From Schlesneria sp. DSM 10557 (GTDB lineage: Bacteria > Planctomycetota > Planctomycetia > Planctomycetales > Planctomycetaceae), in assembly GCF_041860085.1 (NCBI RefSeq), contig NZ_CP124747.1:3286001-3350000 (forward strand): DNA of 64,000 nucleotides, read 5' to 3'. Of this stretch, positions 25,492 to 33,777 are shown in pieces. Under the pieces are notes generated by a model, which searched no databases, was not told the origin of the DNA, and worked only from the letters and a program-made list of their open reading frames with translations. The first letter of the stretch is position 1. Each line of letters begins with the position of its first letter. The position numbers were made by a program, and so were the translations under genes.

Positions 25492-26964
25492 ATGCCGACT
25501 TGGCCCAATCAACTTTACATTGACGGAACCTGGGTCGATGGTGCTGAGGGTCGCACCTGGACTGTCGTAAACCCGGCAAACGGCTCGACACTCGCCGAAG
25601 TCGCTCTGGCGAGTCCCGCAGATGTCGACCGAGCTGTCCGGGCCGCTCGCCAGGCCTTTGACGAAGGCCCCTGGCCCCGACTCGATCCGCTCGAGCGTGG
25701 GCGGATGCTGTTCCGCCTGTCGGAAAAAATCCGGGCGAAGATCGACGAGTTGGCGCTGACCGACACCTTGAACGTGGGGAAGCCGATCCGCGATACGACC
25801 GGCTTTGATATCCCTTGTGCCGCAGACCTGTTCGAAAGCTACGCGGGGCTGCCCGACAAGATCGCCGGGAAGTGCTATGGCACCCTGCCCGACAACGTCA
25901 CCATGCAGTTCCGCGAGCCGATGGGGGTGATCGCGGCGATTGTCCCCTGGAACTTTCCGCTCACCAATGCGGCCATCAAACTGGCCCCGATTCTGGCGTG
26001 CGGCAACACCGTCGTCCTGAAACCGTCAGAGGTATCCCCCCTGTCGGCACTCATGCTGGCCGAACTGGCTCACGAAGTCGGCATCCCGGCCGGTGTCCTG
26101 AATGTCATCCATGGCACCGGTGCGGAAGCGGGTTCAGCCCTTGTCAGTCATCCGTCGATCGACAAGATCACCTTCACCGGTCGGCACCAGACCGGGGTGC
26201 AGATGCTGGAAGCGGCCAAGATCGGCATGAAGGGAGTGATGCTGGAACTGGGAGGGAAAACTCCGAGTCTCGTGTTCCCCGACGCACCGATCGACCATGT
26301 CGTCAACGGAGTCATCACGGGGATTTTCTACAACCTGGGCCAGGTCTGTGTGGCGGGTTCTCGCCTGCTGGTCCATGAAGACCTGCATGATGATCTGCTG
26401 GAACGGATCGTCGCCAAGGTGCAGAACCTGCGGCAGGGTGACCCCACGGATCCGAGCAACCACCTCGGCTGTCTCGCCACGCCACAACATCTGGCGACCG
26501 TCGATCAGTTCGTCGAAGGTGCGAAACACGAAGGAGCCCGCTGCGTGCAGACGGGCAAACGCTCGTCCGACCCCAGGAACTGCTTCTACCCTCCGACGAT
26601 CTTCGATCGCGTGACGTCACAGATGAAGATTGCCCGGGAAGAAGTCTTCGGCCCGGTCCTCAGCGTGCTCACCTTCCGCAACGAAGAAGAAGCCGTACGA
26701 CTGGCCAACGATTGTGATTTCGGCCTGATGGCCAATCTTTGGACAGCGGACGGAACACGAGCACTCCGGATTGCACGTCACCTGAAGGCAGGTCGTGTTG
26801 CCATCAACGGCGGCGGGGCCTTGCGTCCCAATGTCCCCGTCTTCGGCTACAAGCTGAGCGGAATCGGGGCGGAACTGGGTTACGAAGAAGCTGCACACGA
26901 ATACATGAATTCGAAGGCCGTCATTTACTCTCTCGGAACGGAAAAATCTCCATGGCCGGAATAG
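25492..26964 (+). CDS. Aldehyde dehydrogenase, betaine/retinal-type
   Basis: A 490-residue NAD(P)-dependent aldehyde dehydrogenase that oxidises an aldehyde to its acid. Cofactor region: PWNFPLTNAAIKLAPILACG. Catalytic Glu: LELGGKTPSLVF. Catalytic Cys: NLGQVCVAGSR. EEVFGPVLSV is also present. The usual FTGSTxxG turn reads FTGRHQTG, a small variation. The start is set at ATG 25492 because alignment with the family begins there; the ribosome-binding site is weak. Its end overlaps the next gene by 13 bp, so the two are translated together. Substrate unknown. Confidence 0.93.
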   Translation: MPTWPNQLYIDGTWVDGAEGRTWTVVNPANGSTLAEVALASPADVDRAVRAARQAFDEGPWPRLDPLERGRMLFRLSEKIRAKIDELALTDTLNVGKPIRDTTGFDIPCAADLFESYAGLPDKIAGKCYGTLPDNVTMQFREPMGVIAAIVPWNFPLTNAAIKLAPILACGNTVVLKPSEVSPLSALMLAELAHEVGIPAGVLNVIHGTGAEAGSALVSHPSIDKITFTGRHQTGVQMLEAAKIGMKGVMLELGGKTPSLVFPDAPIDHVVNGVITGIFYNLGQVCVAGSRLLVHEDLHDDLLERIVAKVQNLRQGDPTDPSNHLGCLATPQHLATVDQFVEGAKHEGARCVQTGKRSSDPRNCFYPPTIFDRVTSQMKIAREEVFGPVLSVLTFRNEEEAVRLANDCDFGLMANLWTADGTRALRIARHLKAGRVAINGGGALRPNVPVFGYKLSGIGAELGYEEAAHEYMNSKAVIYSLGTEKSPWPE

Positions 26965-28064
26965 GCGCTGGTTCAGGACAGGACGCACGGATTGGACTGC
27001 CGGTCACGGAACTCGACACACCGACTCTGCTACTGGATCGGGCCGCCTCTGATCGGAACCTGGCGACGATGGCCACCTACTTCCGGGATCGGCCTGCGAA
27101 GCTGCGCCCACACTTCAAGAATCACAAGTGCGTGACACTCGCCAAACGCCAGATCGCCTCCGGGGCGATCGGGATGACCTGCGCCAAGCTGGCCGAAGCC
27201 GAGATCCTGGTGGAGCACGGGATCGAGAATGTTTTGATCGCCAACCAGATCGTGGGGACTGCCAAGACCAATCGCCTGGCCCAACTGGCAAAAAAGGCTC
27301 ACGTCGCCGCCGCCGTCGATGACTTCGAGCAGGCCGTCGCAATTTCCCAAGCTGCGACCGCCGCCGGCTCTGTCGTCAATCTGCTGATTGAAGTCGACAT
27401 CGGGATGGGTCGCTGTGGAGTCGCTCCCGGTGAACCGGCACTGGAACTGGCACGACGCCTGACGGACCTGCCCGGCATTCGTTTCGCTGGAATTCAGGCT
27501 TATGAAGGGCATCTGGTCAATGTATTGGATCGGGCCGAGCGAACCACGCGCGCTCGTGCGGCGATGCAGCAGGCGGTCGATACGCGCCGTCTGATAGAAG
27601 GGGCGGGAATCCCCGTCGGCTGCATCAGCGGTTGCTCCAGTGCCACCTACAATTCCACCGGAGCACTGGAGGGTGTGGATGAAGTCCAGGCGGGAACCTA
27701 TGCCACGATGGACGCCCAGTACCACCGGCTCGCACCCGAATTCGACATTGCCATGTCCCTGCTGGTCCGGGTCATCAGTCGGCCAGCCCCCGGCAAGGCG
27801 GTGCTGGATATCGGCGTGAAGGGGGCAGGCTGTGAGTTTGGCGTTCCGAAGATCCGGGATTACCCGGACGTCGAAATCCCGTTCTTTCTGGCCGAAGAGC
27901 ACACCGTTGTGAACAACGCTCCCGACTGGAAGATCGGTGAGGTCATCCAGTTGATTCCGACCCACGCCTGCACGACGTGCAACCTGCATCGTGAGATTGT
28001 TGTCCACGAGAACAACATCGTCGTCGACATCTGGCCGATCGAAGCTTCGGGTGAACTTCGCTGA
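26952..28064 (+). CDS. D-threonine aldolase / D-serine dehydratase-like PLP enzyme
   Basis: A 370-residue fold-type III PLP enzyme (alanine-racemase-like barrel plus a C-terminal beta domain). The PLP lysine region is RPHFKNHKC, and GMTCAKLAEAEILVEHGI is typical of the family. Metal-binding His and Cys appear in PTHACTTCNLH near the C-terminus. The reaction is likely cleavage or dehydration of a D-3-hydroxy amino acid. The start ATG 26952 overlaps the aldehyde dehydrogenase stop. An aldolase plus aldehyde dehydrogenase would allow cleavage to glycine and an aldehyde, then oxidation of the aldehyde; this link is inference. Confidence 0.9.
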   Translation: MAGIGAGSGQDARIGLPVTELDTPTLLLDRAASDRNLATMATYFRDRPAKLRPHFKNHKCVTLAKRQIASGAIGMTCAKLAEAEILVEHGIENVLIANQIVGTAKTNRLAQLAKKAHVAAAVDDFEQAVAISQAATAAGSVVNLLIEVDIGMGRCGVAPGEPALELARRLTDLPGIRFAGIQAYEGHLVNVLDRAERTTRARAAMQQAVDTRRLIEGAGIPVGCISGCSSATYNSTGALEGVDEVQAGTYATMDAQYHRLAPEFDIAMSLLVRVISRPAPGKAVLDIGVKGAGCEFGVPKIRDYPDVEIPFFLAEEHTVVNNAPDWKIGEVIQLIPTHACTTCNLHREIVVHENNIVVDIWPIEASGELR

Positions 28065-28255
28065 GGAGGTGACGGTAACGCCCGGGTGACGCCCTATGGA
28101 GGGGTCGCGGCCCCTGCGGAGCTCCGCTGACACCGCGACAACACACTCACAAATTGCGATATTGACTTTAATCGTCTTTATGAGTAACATCAAGAGTTGT
28201 CGTGAGTCCCCCTGCGCCGAGATCGTTGATGAACGGGGATCAGGTTCAGTCGAAG

Positions 28256-28353
28256 TTGTTCAACCTGCTCAATTTGAGCAACTTCAAACCCCTCGTTGCT
28301 CCCTGAAAACAGGGATGTTGCTCAACTTGTTCAACTTGCTCAAGAGTTTTTTT
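28256..28353 (+). terminator. Structured region ending in a T run, possible terminator
   Basis: TTGAGCAAC (28274-28282) pairs with GTTGCTCAA (28317-28325), and within the loop TCCCTG-AAAA-CAGGGA (28300-28315) forms a second perfect hairpin. 9-bp words of the type TTG(C/T)TCAAC recur several times. A seven-T run at 28347-28353 ends the region. It lies about 190 bp after the D-threonine aldolase-like gene. Confidence 0.45.
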
Positions 28354-28559
28354 CCGGCCGAGAATGATCGTGCGGGGGCGGCAGGGCGAGTACAAGCGTC
28401 CTGACGCCTGCAGTCCGGGGGACGGTCCGTGATGGCGCAGCCTCGCACGTTGGCCGCATGTTCAAAGTACGGCGCGACACCGAGCCGATCCTGTTCTTTG
28501 ACAATCAACAGACCCATCATCTGAAGAAGACCGGTGTCTCGTCACGATGTCATCTTCGT

Positions 28560-28661
28560 CTTGATGCCACGGCTTCGCGGTTTTCGAAGATGCCGTGGCT
28601 GACCATCCCTGAAACAAGTCGAGCACTGCATGACCGAGGACGGTCATACAGTGGCATTTGA
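28560..28661 (+). repeat. Two-hairpin intergenic repeat, copy 2
   Basis: The first hairpin has GCCACGGC and GCCGTGGC arms; the second (28623-28655) has CACTGCATGACCG and CGGTCATACAGTG arms. It has the same order and orientation of parts as copy 3, 43 bp downstream. Confidence 0.85.
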
Positions 28662-28702
28662 GATCTCTCGACCGTACAGGAGAGCGTTATCTCGATCGCA
28701 CC

Positions 28703-28818
28703 TTCAGGCCACTGCTTCGCAGTCTTCATATCAAGCAGGTCTACCCTGCTTCTGATACAAACCAGTCTGATGCGAACCAGAGCACTGCATGACCGGGGAC
28801 GGTCATACAGTGGCATAG
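28703..28818 (+). repeat. Two-hairpin intergenic repeat, copy 3
   Basis: A degenerate first hairpin region (GGCCACTGCTTCGCAGTCTT onward) is followed by the conserved second hairpin at 28782-28814, which differs from copy 2 at only one base (GACCGGGGAC versus GACCGAGGAC). Confidence 0.85.
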
Positions 28819-28838
28819 GCGGCGGACAATGCTGAACC

Positions 28839-29402
28839 TTATGGGGTTGTCTGGCCATCGGTTGCCTGATGACCTGTCATACTCTCAATCACAACGCGAT
28901 AAAAAATCGGTGTCAGGTGCGACTTGTCGACCTGCCCATGGCGTGACTTCCAGACACTGCACCCCGGTTCCCACCATTCGGGGTGTGCCTGAAGGATCTG
29001 CCATGCGCGTTGACGTTCATCCGACGTATTGACGGGGTGTGAATCTTGCTTGCGGATTTGCACCCCGGCACCAGAGACAGAACGCTCTGGCCGCCGCTGG
29101 GATGCATCATTCGGTTCAGGAATTTCTCCGAGTTCCTCAAACCGCCCCGTGATGATGACACTCGTCCAATCATAGACCCCGTTGATCTCATCGGCTTCGA
29201 CGCAAACACGAGGATTGCTCCGCATCCATTCGATTTTTTGCCCCAGAGTCGTGAATCCATAAAGCGAACGAGTGGATTCATGCAGCCCAAGATAGACCGG
29301 AACGAGATAGGGTTGATTCTCATGAGCGCAGGCCAGCCGTACGAGGCGATTGCGGCGGAGCACTCGAAAGCATTCCTCCTGAGACAATTCGCGAATCAGC
29401 AT
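28839..29402 (-). CDS. Pyridoxamine 5'-phosphate oxidase-like flavoprotein
   Basis: A 187-residue protein with an FMN-binding split-barrel fold. The start is ATG 29402, with AAGGGG upstream. The N-terminus (MLIRELSQEECFRVLRRNRL, then VRLACAHENQPYLVPVYL) matches the PNPOx-like/nitroimidazole-resistance (NimA-type) family. GFTTLGQKIEWMRSNPRVCV and SVIITGRFEEL continue the barrel. The family reduces or binds varied substrates; no specific one can be named. It stands between repeats and a methyltransferase gene on the same strand. Confidence 0.85.
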   Translation of the reverse strand: MLIRELSQEECFRVLRRNRLVRLACAHENQPYLVPVYLGLHESTRSLYGFTTLGQKIEWMRSNPRVCVEADEINGVYDWTSVIITGRFEELGEIPEPNDASQRRPERSVSGAGVQIRKQDSHPVNTSDERQRAWQILQAHPEWWEPGCSVWKSRHGQVDKSHLTPIFYRVVIESMTGHQATDGQTTP

Positions 29403-29746
29403 TACCAATCCCCTTTCCACTTCCGGTCAGCGTGAAGGTGAAATTCGGTCCCGATCGATCTGGCGAGGCATCTCAGCAGTACGTCGCCTCCCACAAATGG
29501 GGGTCCTACTCGACGGATCTCTGTTTCGTCGATCAGCAAACCAGAGAACCGTGACCAGAGCGGGGCAACGAACCTGTAGAGGAGAAGCCATTTCGCATCA
29601 TACGACTCCGCAGCCCGACATGGGTAGCCTCTTTCCCCACTCGAAGCGAAGAGATCGGCGAGGAAAGCCACGTGACATCTGGACGAGATACTGTGGAGTC
29701 AACTGCGGAGGCCAGTCTCACGTCTCATATTCCGCAGGGGACGCCG
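29403..29746. other. 344-bp intergenic region
   Basis: Separates two minus-strand genes. Frames on both strands were inspected and none is credible. No hairpin or repeat seen. Confidence 0.4.
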
Positions 29747-30763
29747 TTATGAGCCTGAGTTTTGTTTGATTCCCGTCACGTTGACGCCGCTGCCGATCAG
29801 CAGATTCTGGTTGTAGACCCAGCGATAGATCGCCCCTGTTTTTTCGGGGGGCAGCAATCGCAAGTCCGTAAAGCCAGCGGCCTCAAACCATGACAGGAGT
29901 TCCGCTTCGGTGTGGTGGTACTGGTACTGGGGAGCAAACCAGTCGAAGGTATCGCAGACACGGTTTTCCCGGTTGGGATGAGCACTGAAATTCACGACCT
30001 TGTTCAGGACTTTATTGACCACTGGAATTCCTCCCAGCCAGCCTCCCCATTCGCACCACCGTTCCAGTTTTTCCGGTGCCATTTGCGTGGTATGACGACG
30101 AAGACTTGTATTGAGCCGCTCCTGCCACCACTGATTGCGGCGGTAGAGCCAGACGGAATAGCGTCCTCCCGGTTTCACGAGTTTCGCGACCGCGTCAAAC
30201 ACCGACCGTGTGTCGGCATCATGATGCATGACCCCAATCGAAAACACAAAGTCGAACGAAGCAGGCTCAAGCGGCAGTTGCTTGAGATCCGCCTGCAGAA
30301 ACGAAACGTTCGGCAGATGAGCGCAAAGTTGTTTTGCCTTGGAGACGGCCCGACTGTGATCGGCGCCGATCACGGTCGCACCGGCTTCTCCGCAGACTTT
30401 GCTGTAGCGTCCTCCGCCACAACCGGCATCGAGCACTTTCAGCCCATGAAGGTCCTCCAGGCGAACGCCTGTCTTCGCCTGAAATGTGGCACGGTCCTCA
30501 TCGTCATGGGCAACTTCGTATTTCGTCCACTGCCGACCGAAACTGGCCAGATGCTGATCCTGAGTGAAGCGAGGAATCCCCTCCTCAAGCGGGACACACA
30601 TCCCGCAGCCGCTGCACTGAAGGGAGTCGCTGCCCGCTTGAAATGCCGCTCCACAACCGGCGCAGCGCAGAAGTTCCACAAGGCCGGGCGAAATCTCGCC
30701 ACGGGTCGATCGATGAGCCGATTCCAAAGGAGTGTCCTGACTGCAACAAATAGATGACGGCAA
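29747..30763 (-). CDS. SAM-dependent methyltransferase with N-terminal zinc ribbon
   Basis: A 338-residue class I methyltransferase. Two CxxC pairs near the N-terminus (CAGC and CSGC, residues about 34-53) and the segment VPLEEGIPRF resemble a Trm112-like zinc ribbon. The SAM-binding motif is VLDAGCGGGRYSKV (about 110), followed by GADHSRAVSKA and the FDFVFSIGVMHH strand. Methyl acceptor unknown. The only in-frame start is a TTG at 30763 with a poor ribosome-binding site, so the true start is uncertain. It is divergent from the ligase/reductase pair. Confidence 0.85.
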   Translation of the reverse strand: MPSSICCSQDTPLESAHRSTRGEISPGLVELLRCAGCGAAFQAGSDSLQCSGCGMCVPLEEGIPRFTQDQHLASFGRQWTKYEVAHDDEDRATFQAKTGVRLEDLHGLKVLDAGCGGGRYSKVCGEAGATVIGADHSRAVSKAKQLCAHLPNVSFLQADLKQLPLEPASFDFVFSIGVMHHDADTRSVFDAVAKLVKPGGRYSVWLYRRNQWWQERLNTSLRRHTTQMAPEKLERWCEWGGWLGGIPVVNKVLNKVVNFSAHPNRENRVCDTFDWFAPQYQYHHTEAELLSWFEAAGFTDLRLLPPEKTGAIYRWVYNQNLLIGSGVNVTGIKQNSGS

Positions 30764-31091
30764 CCTGTTCGCCAGCCGAAAGTGTCATCCACTTATGTCG
30801 CAGGAGCAACATCACCGCAAATTTTTCCCTCACCCTGCGCGACAGAAAGTCCCGGTGGCACAACGATCTGCAGTCGCACAGAGCGACGTTCGCGCCAGAG
30901 CGACGATGACGCAATCCGGCGGCACTCACCACGGCCCGACAGCGCTCAAATGTCGAGCAGGTCAGTAACAGGCGACGCCTGCGAATTCCGGTTCACGGGG
31001 GTCTGCCACCGCCACCGGTTTGAAATCGCTATCTGGAAGACTATCATTCGGAAACGTTTGCTTTCCTCCCACCGCAAAGGAAATCCCGCCC
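30764..31091. other. 328-bp divergent intergenic region
   Basis: Lies between divergent genes and should hold two promoters. I could not assign -10/-35 boxes with confidence. No repeat seen. Confidence 0.35.
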
Positions 31092-32186
31092 GTGAGTTCA
31101 CTTGCCATCCTCGCTTCGAACGCCAAGTCACAGCTCGATGCCCACACCTACGAAACGGTGCAATGGCATTTCCACGAATCAACCGGGAGCCCGTTCTGGC
31201 TCGAAAAAGCAAAGACCTACAATTTCAACCCGCTCAAAGAGGTCAACTGCTTCGACGATCTGAAGAAGTTTCCTCTGTTTGAAGATGAGTGGCTGCGCGG
31301 TGGGCCCATCAGCCGCTGGATTCCGAAAGGCCTGGCCGGAAAACCTGCCTATGTCTTCGAGACCGGTGGAACGACCGGCATTCCCAAGAGCCGCATGGTC
31401 ATCGAAGACCACTGGATCGATTACGAGAACTTCAGTCACACGCTGCCCGACGAATATTTCCCGAAAGGGGCGAACTGGCTGATGCTGGGCCCTTCCGGCC
31501 CACGTCGTCTCCGTCTGGCCGTTGAACACCTCGCTCAATACCGTGGCGGTATCTGCTTCTGTGTCGACCTTGATCCTCGCTGGGTCGTCAAGCTGCTGAA
31601 GAAGGGAAAGATCAAGGAAGCCGAAGACTACAAAGAGCACGTCATCGATCAGGCCCTGACCATCCTTTCGGCAAACCACAACATCCAGTGCGCCTTCATG
31701 ACGCCGAAGCTGCTGGAAGCACTGGCCATGCGGCTGATTGATGAAGGGTCGAGCATTGCCGAGAAAGGGATCAAGGGGATCTTTGCGGGTGGTACCGAGT
31801 TCACCCCACAGTGGTACCGAACCTGTCGCGAAGAGTTGCTTGGTCCCGATGTCTACATCACCCCGACCTACGGGAACACGTTGATGGGTCTGGCCTGCGG
31901 CAAGCCCTTCGATCCTGCGGACAACTACAAGATTACCTATTACGCTCCGCAGCCTCGCGCGGTCATCGAAACGGTCGACTTCAAAGACTACAACCAGCTT
32001 GTCGGCTATGGAGAGACCGGACGCGTGAAGCTCTACACGATGACGAAAGAGCTGTTCATTCCTGGCTTCATGGAACGGGATGAAGGGGAACGCGAGATGC
32101 CCCACGAGAAATATCCCTGGGACGGCATCAGCGGCACCCGCCCCTTCCACGAGTACGCGAAGACCACCACCGTCGGTGTCTATTAA
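31092..32186 (+). CDS. Adenylate-forming ligase, PaaK/LuxE-like
   Basis: A 364-residue member of the ANL superfamily, which activates carboxylic acids as acyl-adenylates. The start is GTG 31092 with AAGGA 10 bases upstream; the longer frame is unsupported. The nucleotide-binding loop is ETGGTTGIPKSRMV (near residue 95). ITPTYGNTLMG and the late YGETGRVKLYT are also recognisable. It is shorter than phenylacetate-CoA ligase (about 430), closer to LuxE-type acyl-protein synthetases. An aldehyde-dehydrogenase-like gene follows by 105 bp, which suggests the activated acid is reduced there. Confidence 0.82.
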   Translation: MSSLAILASNAKSQLDAHTYETVQWHFHESTGSPFWLEKAKTYNFNPLKEVNCFDDLKKFPLFEDEWLRGGPISRWIPKGLAGKPAYVFETGGTTGIPKSRMVIEDHWIDYENFSHTLPDEYFPKGANWLMLGPSGPRRLRLAVEHLAQYRGGICFCVDLDPRWVVKLLKKGKIKEAEDYKEHVIDQALTILSANHNIQCAFMTPKLLEALAMRLIDEGSSIAEKGIKGIFAGGTEFTPQWYRTCREELLGPDVYITPTYGNTLMGLACGKPFDPADNYKITYYAPQPRAVIETVDFKDYNQLVGYGETGRVKLYTMTKELFIPGFMERDEGEREMPHEKYPWDGISGTRPFHEYAKTTTVGVY

Positions 32187-32291
32187 TCGCGTCAGGCATC
32201 GAGAAAACCAGAGTCCGCGGGCCGATCATGCTGTATGAAGGCCCGCGACTTCGTGCATTCACTGGCGGCATCTTTCTGTGAGGGCTGAGTC

Positions 32292-33728
32292 ATGTTTGAT
32301 ATTCCCATTCTTCGCTTCGGTCAGACCTACGAGTCAATGGAAAAACAACCGGTCGTGCACTTCGACACGGGGGAACCAGTGGCGCAGCTCCATCAGGCCA
32401 CCGGAGCCATGGTCAAACTGGACCTGAAGAAATCACAGAAAGCCCGCGAGGCCCTGCGATCACTGTCGATCGCGCAACTGATCGGCATTTGCAAGTCCGC
32501 AGCAAAGCTCTATCTGGAAGAAACCCTTCCGTGCGGCAATGGGTCGCTCTCACCCGAAGAATTCTGTCGAATGCAGTCCGCCACCACGGGACTTCCCGAG
32601 CACATGTGCGCGACGAACATGCGCAAGAACGCATTCGTCCTCGGACACATGGACGAAGTTCTCGACGCACTGACACGCGGCCTTCCCTACGAGATTCTTG
32701 AAAAGGGATACGGAAAAGAATCACGGGGTGTCATGGTTTCCTTCCAGGCGACCACTCCCGTTTTCGGTATGGTGCTGCCGAATAACTCACCCGGCGTTCA
32801 CACGCTGTGGCTGCCTGCGATTCCGATGCAGATCGGGCTGTGCATCAAGCCCGGCTCACAAGAATTCTGGACCCCTTATCGAATCACGGAAGCCTTCTTC
32901 AAAGCGGGACTGCCGCGCGAAGCCATTTCGGTCTATCCCGGTGGCCACGATGTCGGGGGGGCGGTCATGACCGACTGCCAGCGAGCCATGATTTTCGGTG
33001 GCCAGAACACCGTCGATCAGCACGCGGGAAATCCTCGCATTTCCGTCCACGGCCCCGGCTTTTCCAAGATCATTCTCGGCGACGACGTCGTAGACCGTTG
33101 GGAAGAGTACATCGATCTGATGGTCGACAGCGTCATCGCCAACAGCGGTCGAGGCTGTATCAATGCCAGCGGAATCTGGGCTTCGCGCCATACCCGTGAG
33201 ATTGCCGACGCGGTCGCACAGCGTCTGGGCCCCATCGCACCACTCCCTCCGAACGACCCGAAATCGGCTCTTGCCGCATTCACCACCCCTGGTGTGGCTG
33301 ACGCGATGAATGCTCAGATTGATGAAGGTTGCCAGGCCGAGGGTGTCACGGAAGTCACTGCCAAGTATCGTCAGGGAAGCCGACTCGAAAAGCGAGAACG
33401 GTGCGACTACCTCCGTCCTACCGTTGTGCATTGCACCGGCCCCGATGTCCCCCTGGCGAATACCGAGTATATGTTCCCGTTCGTCTCGGTTGTCGAATGC
33501 CCGCAGAACAAGATGCTCAGCCAGATCAAACAGACTCTGGTCTGTACCGCCCTGACCGAAGATCCCAAGTTCAAGCAGCAGTTGCTCGACGCGACCAACA
33601 TTGACCGCTTGAACATTGGCAAGGTGAAGACCATGCAACTGAACTGGCTTCAGCCGCATGAAGGGAACATCGTCGATTTCCTCTTCCGGAATCGCGCGTT
33701 CCAGGATACTCCACCCGCTGCACACTGA
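32292..33728 (+). CDS. Aldehyde dehydrogenase-superfamily protein, possible acyl reductase
   Basis: A 478-residue protein of the aldehyde dehydrogenase fold. PNNSPGVHTLWLPAIPMQIG replaces the usual cofactor-side motif, SGRGCINASGIW carries the putative catalytic Cys, and NTEYMFPFVSVVEC stands where EEIFGPV usually lies. It is distant from ordinary aldehyde dehydrogenases and may work in reverse as an acyl reductase of the LuxC type. It follows an adenylate-forming ligase gene on the same strand. A downstream PQQ-type propeller gene starts 49 bp later. The fold is fairly sure; the direction and substrate are inference. Confidence 0.82.
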   Translation: MFDIPILRFGQTYESMEKQPVVHFDTGEPVAQLHQATGAMVKLDLKKSQKAREALRSLSIAQLIGICKSAAKLYLEETLPCGNGSLSPEEFCRMQSATTGLPEHMCATNMRKNAFVLGHMDEVLDALTRGLPYEILEKGYGKESRGVMVSFQATTPVFGMVLPNNSPGVHTLWLPAIPMQIGLCIKPGSQEFWTPYRITEAFFKAGLPREAISVYPGGHDVGGAVMTDCQRAMIFGGQNTVDQHAGNPRISVHGPGFSKIILGDDVVDRWEEYIDLMVDSVIANSGRGCINASGIWASRHTREIADAVAQRLGPIAPLPPNDPKSALAAFTTPGVADAMNAQIDEGCQAEGVTEVTAKYRQGSRLEKRERCDYLRPTVVHCTGPDVPLANTEYMFPFVSVVECPQNKMLSQIKQTLVCTALTEDPKFKQQLLDATNIDRLNIGKVKTMQLNWLQPHEGNIVDFLFRNRAFQDTPPAAH

Positions 33729-33777
33729 GGCGGGCGAAGTCAGTCGTGTAACGTCACTGTCTCATAACAGGATTCCC

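Larger units (their letters stand above)
28065..28838. other. 774-bp intergenic region rich in repeats
   Basis: Contains a structured, terminator-like sequence at 28256-28353 and two copies of the two-hairpin repeat (28560-28661 and 28703-28818). No coding frame is credible; the small frames run through the repeats. Confidence 0.5.

Noticed and set aside
27030-28193. 387-codon minus-strand frame opposite the D-threonine aldolase-like gene
   Set aside because: Low-complexity antisense reading; the plus-strand gene has clear family motifs.
28256-28353. Short recurrent TTGCTCAAC-type words as a CRISPR-like or operator array
   Set aside because: The units are too short and irregular, with no spacers; the nested hairpins and T run fit a terminator-like structure better.
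31179-32150. 323-codon minus-strand frame opposite the PaaK/LuxE-like gene
   Set aside because: Antisense shadow; no protein-like motifs or ribosome-binding site.
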